A stretch of 48,349 bases of DNA from Pseudomonadota bacterium (GCA_023433925.1 JAEYTO010000004.1:1-48349); one strand, 5' to 3'; shown: positions 32,822-42,134, numbered from the stretch's first letter. Numbers and translations: made by a program. The notes: generated from the letters alone by a model not told the origin.

Positions 32822-34567
32822 CTAGCTCCGCCCGATCTCCGTGAGCGCCTGGGCGTACCTGTGCCTGAGCGTCTCCATATATGCGGGGTCGATCTTGCCC
32901 TTCCAGGTCTCGATCTCCAGGAACCTTTTCGGAATCTTGGTCTTGAGCGGGTCGTAGCCGGTCCTGAAGCGCATCTGCCAGCGCAGCTTCTGGATGTCCG
33001 CGCCGAGGGCGTCGAGCTTGCCGGCCAGCTCCTTGTAGCCCAGGCTGTCCAGGCACTTGGCGATCACGTCGTTCTTGTACACGCCGCGCGAGAACAGGCA
33101 GGCCACCAGGCTCGTGAGCACGCAGCGGCCCTGCTCGTCCTTGACGAGGTAGCTTATGGCCTTGTCCGCGTCCTTTTCGTCGTGGGTCTGGTCGTAGGAG
33201 TAGCCGCCCGCGTCCAGGTGCGAGTGGCGGAAGCTCATGGACTGCTGGACGAAGAAGACCTCGCCCGTGGCGTAGCCGGCCATCTCCTGGCCGAGCACGC
33301 AGGCGAAGTCCTCGCCGCCGTAGTGCTTGGCGGCCCGCAGCGCGCCCTGGGCCAGGCGCATGTAGAACTCGTTGGACGAGTAGCCCAGGTGCGCCAGGGC
33401 CTTGCGGTAGCCGTCGGCATGGCCGAACTCCAGCGGGGTGAGCGTCTCCGCCTCGGAGATGAGCCCCTTCTGGAAGGCCTCCGTGGCCCAGGCCAGGGCC
33501 ACGCCCGCGCTCATGACGTCCAGGCCGACCTTCTCCACCTCGTCCATGAGGGCCAGCACGCCGCTGGCGTCGGTCACGCCGAGCATGCTGCCCACGGAGA
33601 AGATGGGTTCATAGTCGTAGGCCACCTGGAGGTACTTGAAGCGGTGCTCGTCCGAGAACATCTCGCGCAGCATGCCGATGTGGATGCAGCCCACCGGGCA
33701 GCCCGAGCAGGCCGTGTTGCGCAGGAGCAGGTCCTTGGCGAAGCGTTCGCCCGAGATGGACTCCACGCCGGGGTCCTTGGTGGCCTGGAGGTTGCGCCAG
33801 GGCAGCGAGCGCAGCTCGTTGAGCGGGATGAGGTTCTGGGGCGTGCCCAGGTCGAAGTACTTGCTCATCATGTGCGTGCCGGTCATCTGCTTGTAGATGT
33901 CCCGGTACAGGTTCTGGTAGTCCCTGCCCTCGGGCAGATCGAAGGACTCGTCACCCTGGACCATGACCGCCTTGAGGTTCTTCGCGCCCATGACCGAGCC
34001 GCAGCCCATGCGGCCGAAGTGGCGGAAGGTGTCCACGTTGATGCACGCGTAGGCCGACAGGTTCTCGCCCGCCGGGCCGATGCGCATGAGCGAGCGGTGG
34101 CCCGAGAAGCCGCCGATGGTCTTGCGCAGGCTGCGGCCCACGGACATGACGTCCATGCCCTTGAGGTAGTGCACGTCCACCATGCCGAGGCGCCGCGCGC
34201 CGACGACGGCCGCGGACAGGGTCTTGGCCCGGCCGCGGAAGACGATGGCGTCGGCGTTGGCGAAGCGCATGGCCAGGGCCAAGCGACCGCCGGCGTGCGA
34301 TTCGCAGTACTGGTCGTGATAGGGCGACTTGAAGGCGCAGACGACCTTGCTCATGAGCGGGAAGTAGCCCACCAGCGGGCCGATGGCGAAGATGAGCGGC
34401 TGGTCCGGGTGGTCCCAGGACTCGTTCGGCAGGCCGTATTTGTCGTAGAGCGCGGCGGCCAGGTGGCTGCCGCCCAGGAGCTCCTTGGTGTCGCCGAAGG
34501 ACACGGGCTCGGCGAAGCCCCTGTCCAGGTGCATGATCACCACACGGTAGGCATTCTTAGCCGGCAT
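32822..34567 (-). CDS. Aldehyde:ferredoxin oxidoreductase (tungstopterin type)
   Basis: 581 residues. Oxidises aldehydes to acids with ferredoxin as acceptor (or the reverse), using a bis-pterin tungsten centre. The cluster-binding motif CSGCPVGCIHIG and the later cysteine in DEQGRCVLTSLVACLFSRGVY are present, as are GRMGCGSVMGAKNLKAV and GPAGENLSAYACINVD of the pterin domains. ATG at 34567 with GGAGGTGA; it overlaps the ferredoxin subunit by 11 bases. Together they resemble the two-subunit AOR of anaerobes. The organism would need tungstate uptake and molybdopterin synthesis, not seen in this window except possibly the transporter at 42.3 kb. Confidence 0.95.
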   Translation of the reverse strand: MPAKNAYRVVIMHLDRGFAEPVSFGDTKELLGGSHLAAALYDKYGLPNESWDHPDQPLIFAIGPLVGYFPLMSKVVCAFKSPYHDQYCESHAGGRLALAMRFANADAIVFRGRAKTLSAAVVGARRLGMVDVHYLKGMDVMSVGRSLRKTIGGFSGHRSLMRIGPAGENLSAYACINVDTFRHFGRMGCGSVMGAKNLKAVMVQGDESFDLPEGRDYQNLYRDIYKQMTGTHMMSKYFDLGTPQNLIPLNELRSLPWRNLQATKDPGVESISGERFAKDLLLRNTACSGCPVGCIHIGMLREMFSDEHRFKYLQVAYDYEPIFSVGSMLGVTDASGVLALMDEVEKVGLDVMSAGVALAWATEAFQKGLISEAETLTPLEFGHADGYRKALAHLGYSSNEFYMRLAQGALRAAKHYGGEDFACVLGQEMAGYATGEVFFVQQSMSFRHSHLDAGGYSYDQTHDEKDADKAISYLVKDEQGRCVLTSLVACLFSRGVYKNDVIAKCLDSLGYKELAGKLDALGADIQKLRWQMRFRTGYDPLKTKIPKRFLEIETWKGKIDPAYMETLRHRYAQALTEIGRS

Positions 34568-35009
34568 CTTCGGTCACCTCCCCGGTCCTCTTCTGGGCCG
34601 TGTGCGCGTGTGGCGCGTCCTGCATCTCCAGGCATGTGTGCGGGCAATAGGGCACGCAGCGGCCGCAGTGGATGCACACGAAGGGGTTGCCCTCGGCGTC
34701 CAGGTACACGGCGTCCACGGGGCAGGCCTCGGCGCACTTGCCGCACTGGATGCACAGCTCGCGCTTGACCACCACCCCGCCGCCCCGGCGCTGGGAAAAT
34801 GCGCCCGTGGGGCAGGCCAGGACGCAGGGCGCGGGGTCGCAGGCCAGGCAGAGCGTGGCCTCGAAGCCGGTGGTGATGCCGCCGGACGACTTGATGCGGA
34901 TGCCGGCCTTGTTCCACGAGAGCTGCTTGTGCACCATGCGCGCGCAGGCCAGGGAGCAGGAATGACAGCCGATGCAGCGGTCCATGCGGCTGGCTCGAAG
35001 CACTTTCAT
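34557..35009 (-). CDS. Four-cluster [4Fe-4S] ferredoxin-like electron-transfer subunit
   Basis: 150 residues with sixteen cysteines in four complete sets: C12-C15-C18-C22, C54-C57-C62-C66, C86-C89-C92-C96 and C112-C115-C118-C122, so four [4Fe-4S] clusters are expected. HycB/DMSO-reductase-beta fold. Encoded first in the operon, it overlaps the aldehyde oxidoreductase gene by 11 bases and should carry its electrons. ATG 35009, with AAGGAGA 8 bases upstream. No signal peptide, therefore cytoplasmic. Confidence 0.94.
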   Translation of the reverse strand: MKVLRASRMDRCIGCHSCSLACARMVHKQLSWNKAGIRIKSSGGITTGFEATLCLACDPAPCVLACPTGAFSQRRGGGVVVKRELCIQCGKCAEACPVDAVYLDAEGNPFVCIHCGRCVPYCPHTCLEMQDAPHAHTAQKRTGEVTEDAG

Positions 35010-35162
35010 TAGGATCTCCTTACGGGATTGTCATGCGAGGCCCTCCCGGTTGGCGAGCGCCACGCACGCTCATGGGTACCCAAAGGCAGGGAAGGATTCA
35101 ACGCCTATCAATAAGCATTGGCGGGAAAATAGGAAGGCCCGCGACGCGGCGCGGGCGGCCTG

Positions 35163-35215
35163 GACCAATCGAGAGAGGGCTCGTCCCCTCCTGGAGGGCC
35201 TTGCCCCTGACTGAT
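35163..35215 (+). repeat. Two-hairpin intergenic repeat, copy 8 (decayed)
   Basis: CCAATCGAGAGAGGGC followed by TCCCCTCCTGGAGGGCC: first arm as in copy 9, the second arm and the linker altered. Lies between trmO and the ferredoxin gene. Confidence 0.4.
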
Positions 35216-35244
35216 TTGGCGCGGAAGGATGGCGCCCTGCCCCA

Positions 35245-35733
35245 TTACTCCCTGACGAACCGCCTGTCCGAGCGCGCGGCTCCGGCCTGGGTCTGGCTCT
35301 TCTCCGCCCAGCCGGCGCGGGCCTCGGGGAAGGCGTCGAAGGCGGGCATGTAGGGCTTGATGTCCAGGATCGGCGTGCCGTCGAGCACGTCCACGTCCCC
35401 GATGCGCAGCACGTTGCCGGACACGCCGAGCACGCGCACGATGGACAGGCCGATGGGGTTGGGCCGCCTGGGCGCGCGGGTGGAGAACAGGCCGCGCGGC
35501 GTGTCGTCCAGGAAGGGCGTGACCGTGAGCGCGAAGCCTCGGCTCTGGTGGAACTGGTAGATGAGATAGGCGTGCGAGAAGCCGTCCAGGTCGGCCAGGC
35601 CAGCGACGAACTCGGGATCGAGCAGCACCTCGCCCTCGGCGCCCTTGGCTCCGGCGGGCTGGATGGGCATGCCTTCGAGGGAGACCCAGGGCGAACGCAC
35701 CACGCCGATGGGCCGCAGGATGAGTTCATTCAC
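35245..35733 (-). CDS. trmO: tRNA (t6A37) N6-methyltransferase TrmO-like
   Basis: 162 residues from GTG 35733, which overlaps the stop of the upstream gene by 4 bases (GTGA). UPF0066/TrmO motifs: RPIGVVRSPW at the start, GFSHAYLIYQFHQS, LFSTRAPRRPNPIGLSIVRV and GTPILDIKPYMPAFD. Methylates threonylcarbamoyl-adenosine at position 37 of tRNA-Thr using S-adenosylmethionine. Shorter than E. coli TrmO, lacking its C-terminal extension, as in many bacteria and archaea. Archaeal relatives are poorly characterised, so the exact tRNA target is inferred. Confidence 0.88.
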   Translation of the reverse strand: MNELILRPIGVVRSPWVSLEGMPIQPAGAKGAEGEVLLDPEFVAGLADLDGFSHAYLIYQFHQSRGFALTVTPFLDDTPRGLFSTRAPRRPNPIGLSIVRVLGVSGNVLRIGDVDVLDGTPILDIKPYMPAFDAFPEARAGWAEKSQTQAGAARSDRRFVRE

Positions 35734-36224
35734 GGCTGGCCGTGCTCCTTCCGCACGCCGATCTTGAGCAGCCAGGGCTCGCTGAAGCCCATGGAGATGG
35801 CCACTTCCATGCCGCCCTCCAGGGAGTAGCTCTTGAGCGACTGGATGAACTCGCCCGTGGCGTTGTTGATGAGCTGGATGGCGTAGCGCTCGGGGTCTCG
35901 CTTGACCCGCACGAGCTTGACGCTGGTGCCGGGATGGCAGTGCTTCTCCTTGAGGGAGAACTCGGCCGGCCCGCCCTCCCATTTGGGCGCCTGGTCCTCG
36001 ACCTCGACCAGGCCGGCCTTGAGCTCGATGGTGCGCACGAGATGGAAGATCTCCTCCGAAACCCTGCGCCGCTCCTGGGACTCCAGGGCTTCCAGGACCG
36101 CGGGGTCCACCAGGTCCTTCCAGCAATCCGCGGCTTCCCACAGCTTGCGCCCGATGTAGGCCCTGGCGAAATCGCGGGCCGAGAGCTGGCCGTCTTTGTC
36201 TTTATGGAATGGATGGCCGATCAT
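35730..36224 (-). CDS. Hypothetical protein, 164 aa
   Basis: Starts at ATG 36224 with GGAGAGG upstream. Soluble, mixed alpha-beta (MIGHPFHKDKDGQLSARDFARAYIGRKLWE...). The first third is helical, the second (KEKHCHPGTSVKLVRVKRDPERYAIQLINNATGEFIQSLKSYSLEGGMEVAISM) is beta-rich. Same direction as trmO with a 4-base overlap, so translation is coupled. I do not recognise the family. Confidence 0.75.
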   Translation of the reverse strand: MIGHPFHKDKDGQLSARDFARAYIGRKLWEAADCWKDLVDPAVLEALESQERRRVSEEIFHLVRTIELKAGLVEVEDQAPKWEGGPAEFSLKEKHCHPGTSVKLVRVKRDPERYAIQLINNATGEFIQSLKSYSLEGGMEVAISMGFSEPWLLKIGVRKEHGQP

Positions 36225-36543
36225 CGCGCCTCTCCGCGTTGGCGTTGGCTCCATGCGCGGCAAGCCTATAGCAGTTCCAGTGCGCTGGCAAACCCCCGCC
36301 GGCCGCGAAACAGCCACGCGCGCACGTCTCCAAGGGTCTACGGTCCCAGGCCGCGAGACCATCGCCGCCCGCGCCCTCCATGCCGCTTCATGATCCGGCC
36401 GGATGCGTCCACCTGGGGCCACAGCCTTGAAGGCTTGGGCCGCGAACAGGATCGGCTCCCTGATGACATCCGGGAAAGGAAGCGGTATTCTTATTTGAAA
36501 GTTCCATAGAAACGCCAGCCCTCACCGGTTTGGAAGGATGAGC
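36225..36543. other. Intergenic region between divergent genes
   Basis: About 320 bases, GC-rich to ~36470, then AT-richer (TTCTTATTTGAAAGTTCCATAG, 36487-36508), where the promoter of the alcohol dehydrogenase gene would be expected. No gene or strong hairpin seen. Confidence 0.35.
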
Positions 36544-37701
36544 ATGCTTCTCGACCTGCGCAAGTTCGTCGCGCCGGAGTTCGTTTTCGGCGGCGGCGCG
36601 GCCGGCCTTGCCGGCCGCCATGCCCGCAACCTGGGCGCGCGCCGGCTGCTGGTGGTCACGGACGAGGGCGTGGCCCGCCACGGCTGGACCGGGCTCGTGC
36701 TGGAGAGCCTCAAGCGTGAGGGACTGTCCAGCGTGGTCTTCCCTGACGTGTCCTCCAATCCCCGCGACAGCGAGGTCATGGCCGGCGCCGACCTCTGCCT
36801 CCGGAAAGGCTGCGACGCCATCGTGGCCGTGGGCGGCGGCAGCCCCTTGGACTGCGCCAAGGGCATCTCCATCGTCGTCACCAACGAGCTGCACGTCCTC
36901 CTCTTCGAGGGCGTGGACAACGTGCCCAGGCCCGGCCTGCCGCTCATCTGCGTGCCCACCACGGCCGGCAGCTCGGCCGACGTGTCCCAGTTCGCCATCA
37001 TCAACGACACCAAGCGCAAGCTCAAGATCGCCATCGTCAGCAAGACCATGGTCCCGGACGCGGCGCTCATCGACCCGCACACGACCACGACCATGTGCGC
37101 GGAGCTGACCGCGTACACGGGCCTGGACGCCCTGACCCACGCCATCGAGGCCTACGTGTCCAACGCGAGCTCGCCGGTGACGGACATGCACGCGCTGGAG
37201 GCCGTGCGCCTCGTGTCCGCCAACCTCGCGGCGGCCATGCGCGATCCCGGCGACATGGAGGCCCGAAGCCGCATGATGCTCGGCAGCCTGCACGCCGGGC
37301 TGGCCTTCTCCAACGCCATCCTGGGCGCCGTGCACGCCATGGCCCACAGCCTGGGCGGCCTGCTCGACCTGCCCCACGGCCAGTGCAACGCCATCCTCCT
37401 GGAGCACGTCGTGGGAGCCAACTTCGAGGCCGCGCCGGAGCGTTTCCGCGTCATCGGGCTGGCCTTGGGCGCGGACATGCCCCCGGCCTCGGACCAGGCC
37501 GGCGTCAAGCAGGCCCTGCTGCACGCCCTGCGCCGGCTGACCAGGGAGACCGGCGTGAGCTGCCGCCTGGGCGATCTCGGCGTGCGGCGGGACATCCTGC
37601 CGGAGTTGGCGGCCAAGGCCGCGGCCGACCCGTGCCTCGTGACCAATCCCCGCCCGCTGAGCGCGGAGGACATAGCCCTCATCTATGAGCAAGCCCTCTG
37701 A
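36544..37701 (+). CDS. Iron-containing alcohol dehydrogenase
   Basis: 385 residues from ATG 36544, 6 bases after GGAAGG (an ATG at 36538 is also in frame). Group III dehydrogenase: nucleotide motif GGGSPLDCAKG, metal ligands in DALTHAIEAYVSN (Asp/His), HAMAHSLGGLLDLPHGQCNAI (His/His). Oxidises primary alcohols such as ethanol or reduces aldehydes with NAD. Complements the aldehyde oxidoreductase encoded nearby on the other strand. The following histidine kinase gene overlaps by 17 bases. Confidence 0.93.
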   Translation: MLLDLRKFVAPEFVFGGGAAGLAGRHARNLGARRLLVVTDEGVARHGWTGLVLESLKREGLSSVVFPDVSSNPRDSEVMAGADLCLRKGCDAIVAVGGGSPLDCAKGISIVVTNELHVLLFEGVDNVPRPGLPLICVPTTAGSSADVSQFAIINDTKRKLKIAIVSKTMVPDAALIDPHTTTTMCAELTAYTGLDALTHAIEAYVSNASSPVTDMHALEAVRLVSANLAAAMRDPGDMEARSRMMLGSLHAGLAFSNAILGAVHAMAHSLGGLLDLPHGQCNAILLEHVVGANFEAAPERFRVIGLALGADMPPASDQAGVKQALLHALRRLTRETGVSCRLGDLGVRRDILPELAAKAAADPCLVTNPRPLSAEDIALIYEQAL

Positions 37702-38824
37702 ACGAGCCAAGGACCGTCAGGCCAAACAGGACACGCGGCTGCGCGAGAAGCTCATCGGCCTGGGCGAGCGGTCCATGCGCAAGAGCTACTATCCCGAGCT
37801 CAAGGCGCGCACGGAGGACCTGGAGCGCTTTCGCGCCCTGCTCGACCAGGTCTCGGACGCCATCATGCTCGTCAACCTTCAGACCCTGACTGTGGCCGAC
37901 GCCAACGGCGCGGCGTGCCGGCTCCTGGGGCTGCCCCGCGAGCGGCTCGTCGGCAGCCGCATGGACGAGCTCATGCCGCCCGAGGCGGCCGCGGCCATGA
38001 GCCGCTTCCTCGCCTCGGGCCAGGACGAGAGCTTCGCGCAGACGTCCATGCCGCCCATGGAAGGCCGTGGCAGGGCAGTGCCCATGGAGATCACCCTGCG
38101 CGTGGTGCCCTTCGGCAGCGTGCCCTACATGGTGGCCGTGGCCCGCGACGTGAGCGAGCGCAAGCTCGGAGAGGAGCGGCTGCGGGCCGCCCTGCGCGAG
38201 AAGGAGGTGCTCCTCAAGGAGATCCACCATCGCGTGAAGAACAACTTGCAGACCATCTCCAGCCTGCTCAGCCTGCAAGCCCACACGCTGGCCGACCCGG
38301 CCGTGGCGGAGCTCTTCCGCGACAGCCAGAACCGCATCCAGTCCATGGCCCTGGTGCACGAGAAGCTCTACCAGGCCGACGACCTCTCCAGCGTGGACTT
38401 CGAAGGCTATCTGACCAGCGTCATCACCTTTCTCTTCCAGTCCTACCGGGTGGACCGCACGGCCGTGCTCCTGGTCAAGGACGTGGAGCCCCTGCCCCTG
38501 CCCGTGACCGTGGCCATACCCTGCGGGCTCATCGTCAACGAGCTCATCTCCAACAGCCTCAAGTACGCCTTCCCGGACGGCCGCGCGGGCCGCATCGAGG
38601 TCGCCTTCCGCCGCCAGGGCGGCGAGTACGTGCTCCAGGTGGCCGACGACGGCGTGGGCATCCCGTCGGACGTGGACCCGCTCGACACGGCCACCCTCGG
38701 GCTCAGGCTCGTGACGACCCTGGTGAGCCAGATCAAGGGCAGCCTGGACATCCTGCCCCGCCCCGGCGCGGGCTTCCGCATCACGTTTCCGTGCGTGCAG
38801 GCCAAGGCCGCCCAGTCGGCCTGA
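37685..38824 (+). CDS. PAS-domain sensor histidine kinase (HisKA_2 family)
   Basis: 379 residues. A PAS domain (~45-160, LLDQVSDAIMLVNLQTLTVADANGAACRLLG) is followed by the HisKA_2 helix EIHHRVKNNLQTISSLLSLQ with the phospho-acceptor H181 or H182, then HATPase_c (GLIVNELISNSLKYAFP, VADDGVGIP, LGLRLVTTLVSQIKGSL). No membrane segment, so it senses a cytoplasmic signal. No response regulator is adjacent. Its ATG lies inside the end of the dehydrogenase gene (17-base overlap), which implies co-translation. Signal and partner unknown. Confidence 0.9.
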   Translation: MSKPSERAKDRQAKQDTRLREKLIGLGERSMRKSYYPELKARTEDLERFRALLDQVSDAIMLVNLQTLTVADANGAACRLLGLPRERLVGSRMDELMPPEAAAAMSRFLASGQDESFAQTSMPPMEGRGRAVPMEITLRVVPFGSVPYMVAVARDVSERKLGEERLRAALREKEVLLKEIHHRVKNNLQTISSLLSLQAHTLADPAVAELFRDSQNRIQSMALVHEKLYQADDLSSVDFEGYLTSVITFLFQSYRVDRTAVLLVKDVEPLPLPVTVAIPCGLIVNELISNSLKYAFPDGRAGRIEVAFRRQGGEYVLQVADDGVGIPSDVDPLDTATLGLRLVTTLVSQIKGSLDILPRPGAGFRITFPCVQAKAAQSA

Positions 38825-38860
38825 CCCGCGCCCGGTTCCCCATCCCAGTACAAGCACCTT

Positions 38861-38945
38861 GCAAATGAATCGAGAGAGGGCGCCGCCCTCTCTCGAACTC
38901 TCTCCCGCCGGGGGTCCTTATCCACATAGGGCCCCCTGAACCCCT
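38861..38945 (+). repeat. Two-hairpin intergenic repeat, copy 9
   Basis: Flank TTGCAAATGAA, hairpin 1 at 38870-38896 (TCGAGAGAGGGC-gcc-GCCCTCTCTCGA, 12 bp perfect), linker ACTCTCTCCCGCC, then a longer, looser second hairpin (GGGGGTCC / GGGCCCCC) and GAACCCC. 36 bases after the kinase stop, same orientation. Between it and 39157 I see no gene or clear heat-shock promoter. Confidence 0.72.
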
Positions 38946-39157
38946 CGGGCTGTTGCAGCCAGGGACGGTTTTCTCAAACCAATCGCAAATTGCCATAAAC
39001 GGCTCCAAAAGCATGAGAGCCATCCAGGGTTTTCCCTTCGGCCTTCTCACTTCCGCCATCCTGGGGTATGCATGGAGCACTAGGCCCTTCGGCTCCGGGC
39101 CGGCCCTGGTGCGGCCTTGGGCCGCGCTCGAAGACTTGCGACCAAGGAGGGGGCGAA

Positions 39158-39589
39158 ATGCCTGATCTGACCCTGTGGACCACCAGAGAGATCCTGAGCA
39201 TGAAGCGGGACCTGGACACGCTCTTCTCAAGCCTGTGTCACGACTTCGGCACCTGCGGCCTGCCGGAGTCCCTGGCCGGCCCGAGCATCGACATCCTCCA
39301 GCAAGGGGACTCGCTGATCATCAAGGCCGAGCTGCCGGGCGTCAGCCCCGAGGGGCTCAAGGTCTCGGCGCACGAGGACAAGCTCATCCTGGCCCACGAG
39401 CAAAGCCGCGTCAGCGGCGAGAGCGGGACCACCATCGAGAGCCGCAGCCAGTTCTCCCACACCATCCGGCTGCCCTGCCGTGTCGATGCCGACAAGGCCG
39501 AGGCCGTTTTCGAGGAAGGCGTCCTGACCATCAATCTGCCCAAATGCGAGCCGAGCAGGCCCAAGCCCCTGCGCATCAGGACGAGTTGA
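39158..39589 (+). CDS. Hsp20/alpha-crystallin small heat-shock protein
   Basis: 143 residues from ATG 39158 (AAGGAGG at 39144-39150). Alpha-crystallin domain from about residue 41 (PSIDILQQGDSLIIKAELPGVSPEGLKV) to the closing AVFEEGVLTINLPK. Holds unfolding proteins for refolding. Short N-terminal arm with one Cys. Followed 49 bases later by the Lon-like protease gene, so a protein-quality operon is likely. I found no CIRCE element or sigma32-type promoter directly upstream. Confidence 0.93.
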   Translation: MPDLTLWTTREILSMKRDLDTLFSSLCHDFGTCGLPESLAGPSIDILQQGDSLIIKAELPGVSPEGLKVSAHEDKLILAHEQSRVSGESGTTIESRSQFSHTIRLPCRVDADKAEAVFEEGVLTINLPKCEPSRPKPLRIRTS

Positions 39590-39638
39590 CGCGGCGGCGC
39601 GGCGATACAGGCACCCAAGCACGGAGGTGAACCACCCG

Positions 39639-42134
39639 ATGCCCAAGACCACGGAACACCCTGAAGTACCCGTCGAAAAGCTCCGCTGGCGCTGCGATCC
39701 GGGCCAGCTTCCCTTCAAGAGCACGAGCGAGATCGAGCCTTTGGACGAGATCGTGGGCCAGGCCCGCGGGGTCGAAGCCTTCCGCTACGGCATGGCCATC
39801 AACAAGGCCGGCTACAACGTCTTCGTCACGGGCGAGCCTCACACCGGGCGCATGGCCAGCGTGGAGAAGCTCCTCCAGGAGCTGTCCCGCAAGGACGGCG
39901 TCCCGGACGACCTGGCCTACGTGAACAATTTCAAGAACCCCGACGCGCCCATCCTGCTGCGCTTCAAGGCCGGCGAAGGGCGCGAGTTCCGCAAGGAGAT
40001 CCACGAGCTCGTGGACACCCTCAAGCGCGAGGCGCCCCAGATTTTCGAGAGCCAGGAATACGTGGCCCGCAAGAAGGAGATCATGGAAACCTACGAGCGC
40101 CGCACGCGGGACTTCTTCAAGGACCTGGACAAGCGGGTCAAGGACGAGGGCTTCGCCCTGGTCCAGATCCAGGCCGGCCAGATGCAGCGCCCCGAGCTCA
40201 TGCCCATCGTGGACAACGAGCCCGTGCCCATGCCGCGCCTGGAGGAGATGGTCGAGAAGGGCCGCTTTCCCCGCGAGGAGTTCGAGCAGATCCGGGAGAA
40301 GTACGACCGGCTGCGCGGCGAGATCGACAAGATCTTCCTGGAGGTCCGCGACCTGCAGAAGGAGCTCAACGAGAAGGGCGAGCAGGTCGACAAGCACATG
40401 TTCACGGCCTCGGCCCAGCGGCTCATGGAGCCCCTGCGCGAGAAGTATCCGAGCGACAAGATCCGCGCCTACCTGAAGGACATGCTCGACGACATGGTCG
40501 AGAACATCGACACCTTCCGCACGGGCGGCCAGCAGCAGATCCCCGGCCTGCCGCCGGGCATGACCATGATCATGGGCGACCCGTTCCTGGGCTACCAGGT
40601 CAACCTCATCGTGGACAACGCCGAGCAGAAGAGCCCGCCGGTCCTCCGGGAAAGCTACCCGACCTACCGCAACCTGTTCGGCTCCATCGAGCGCGTCATC
40701 GACCGCACGGGCGTGTGGCGCACGGACTACTCCAAGATCAAGATCGGCTCCTTCCTCAAGGCCAACGGCGGCTACCTCGTGCTCAACCTCATGGACGCCA
40801 TCATGGAGCCGGGGGTCTGGCCCGCGCTCAAGCGCGCCCTCAAGACCGAGTCCATGGAGATACAGACCTTCGACCCCTTCTACATGTTCACCGCGTCGAG
40901 CCTGAAGCCCGAGCCCATCCACGTGGAGGTCAAGGTCGTGGTCGTGGGCAACACGTACCTCTATCAGCTCCTGCGCCAATACGACGAGGACGTGCAGAAG
41001 ATCTTCCGCGTGCGCGCGGACTTCGACCGCTCCATGGACAAGAGCGACAAGGCCGTCATGGACGTGGCCCGCTTCGTGCGCAAGGAGACCGAGGAGGAGA
41101 AGCTGCGGCCCTTCGACGCCTCGGGCGTGGCCGCCCTCGTGGAGGAGGCCGTGCGCCTGTCCGGCAGACAGGAAAAGATCTCCACGAGCTTCCCGGTCAT
41201 CGCCGAGTTCATCCGCGAGGCCGACTACTGGGCCGGCCAGGAGAACGCCGAGGCCGTGACCGAGGGGCACGTCCAGCAGGCCATGGACTCGCGCCGCTTC
41301 CGCAGCAACCTCATCGAGGACAAGATCCAGGAGATGATCGACCGCGACAGCCTCATGATCTCCACCACGGGCGCCGTGGTGGGCCAGGTCAACGGCCTGT
41401 CGGTCTACTCCCTGGGCGACCACGCCTTCGGCCGGCCCGCGCGCATCACGGCCACCACGGCCCTGGGCCGCGAGGGCGTCATCAACATCGAGCGCGAGGC
41501 CCAGATGTCCGGGCCCATCCACAACAAGGGCGTGTACATCCTCTCGGGCTACCTGCGCCGGGTCTTCGCCCAGAACAAGCCTTTGTCCGTGAGCGCCTCC
41601 CTGGCCTTCGAGCAGTCCTACTCGGGCATCGAGGGCGACTCGGCCTCGTCCACGGAGATGTACGCCATCCTCTCAAGCCTCTCGGGCGTGCCGCTCAAGC
41701 AGTCCATCGCCGTGACCGGCTCCGTGAACCAGAAGGGCGAGGTGCAGCCCATCGGCGGGGTCAACGAGAAGGTCGAGGGCTTCTACGACGTGTGCAAGAG
41801 CAAGGGGCTGACCGGCGACCAGGGCGTCATGATCCCCGAGGCCAACGTCAAGGACCTCATGCTGCGCAAGGACGTGGTGCAGGCCATCCAGGACGGCAAG
41901 TTCCACCTGTGGCCGGTCAAGACCGTGGCCCAGGGCATCGAGATCCTGACCGGCATGCCCGCCGGCGAGCAGCGCGACGACCACACCTTCCCCGAGGACT
42001 CGGTCTTCGGCAAGGCCGACGCCAGGCTCGGCGAGCTGGTGGAGATCATGCGCAAGTTCGCCAAGGGCCCCGAGGAGGCCGAGAAGGAGCAGGGAGGCCA
42101 GGGCGGGTCCGGCTGCCCCGGCTGCGGCGCGTAG
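39639..42134 (+). CDS. Lon-like ATP-dependent protease (AAA_32 type)
   Basis: 831 residues from ATG 39639, 11 bases after GGAGG (a GTG at 39627 is in frame but sits in the ribosome site). The N-terminal AAA region has a degenerate Walker A: VFVTGEPHTGRMASVE lacks the usual lysine. A long helical insert follows. The C-terminal protease domain is intact: catalytic Ser668 in EGDSASSTE and Lys711 in IGGVNEKVEGF, 43 residues apart as in Lon. C-terminus ends GGSGCPGCGA, a Cys-Gly tail. Probably cytoplasmic. May degrade damaged proteins with Hsp20. A strong terminator follows. Confidence 0.9.
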   Translation: MPKTTEHPEVPVEKLRWRCDPGQLPFKSTSEIEPLDEIVGQARGVEAFRYGMAINKAGYNVFVTGEPHTGRMASVEKLLQELSRKDGVPDDLAYVNNFKNPDAPILLRFKAGEGREFRKEIHELVDTLKREAPQIFESQEYVARKKEIMETYERRTRDFFKDLDKRVKDEGFALVQIQAGQMQRPELMPIVDNEPVPMPRLEEMVEKGRFPREEFEQIREKYDRLRGEIDKIFLEVRDLQKELNEKGEQVDKHMFTASAQRLMEPLREKYPSDKIRAYLKDMLDDMVENIDTFRTGGQQQIPGLPPGMTMIMGDPFLGYQVNLIVDNAEQKSPPVLRESYPTYRNLFGSIERVIDRTGVWRTDYSKIKIGSFLKANGGYLVLNLMDAIMEPGVWPALKRALKTESMEIQTFDPFYMFTASSLKPEPIHVEVKVVVVGNTYLYQLLRQYDEDVQKIFRVRADFDRSMDKSDKAVMDVARFVRKETEEEKLRPFDASGVAALVEEAVRLSGRQEKISTSFPVIAEFIREADYWAGQENAEAVTEGHVQQAMDSRRFRSNLIEDKIQEMIDRDSLMISTTGAVVGQVNGLSVYSLGDHAFGRPARITATTALGREGVINIEREAQMSGPIHNKGVYILSGYLRRVFAQNKPLSVSASLAFEQSYSGIEGDSASSTEMYAILSSLSGVPLKQSIAVTGSVNQKGEVQPIGGVNEKVEGFYDVCKSKGLTGDQGVMIPEANVKDLMLRKDVVQAIQDGKFHLWPVKTVAQGIEILTGMPAGEQRDDHTFPEDSVFGKADARLGELVEIMRKFAKGPEEAEKEQGGQGGSGCPGCGA

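Noticed and set aside
38900..39157. CIRCE or sigma32 promoter before Hsp20
   Set aside because: Neither TTAGCACTC-N9-GAGTGCTAA nor a CTTGAAA/CCCCAT pair at suitable spacing is present.
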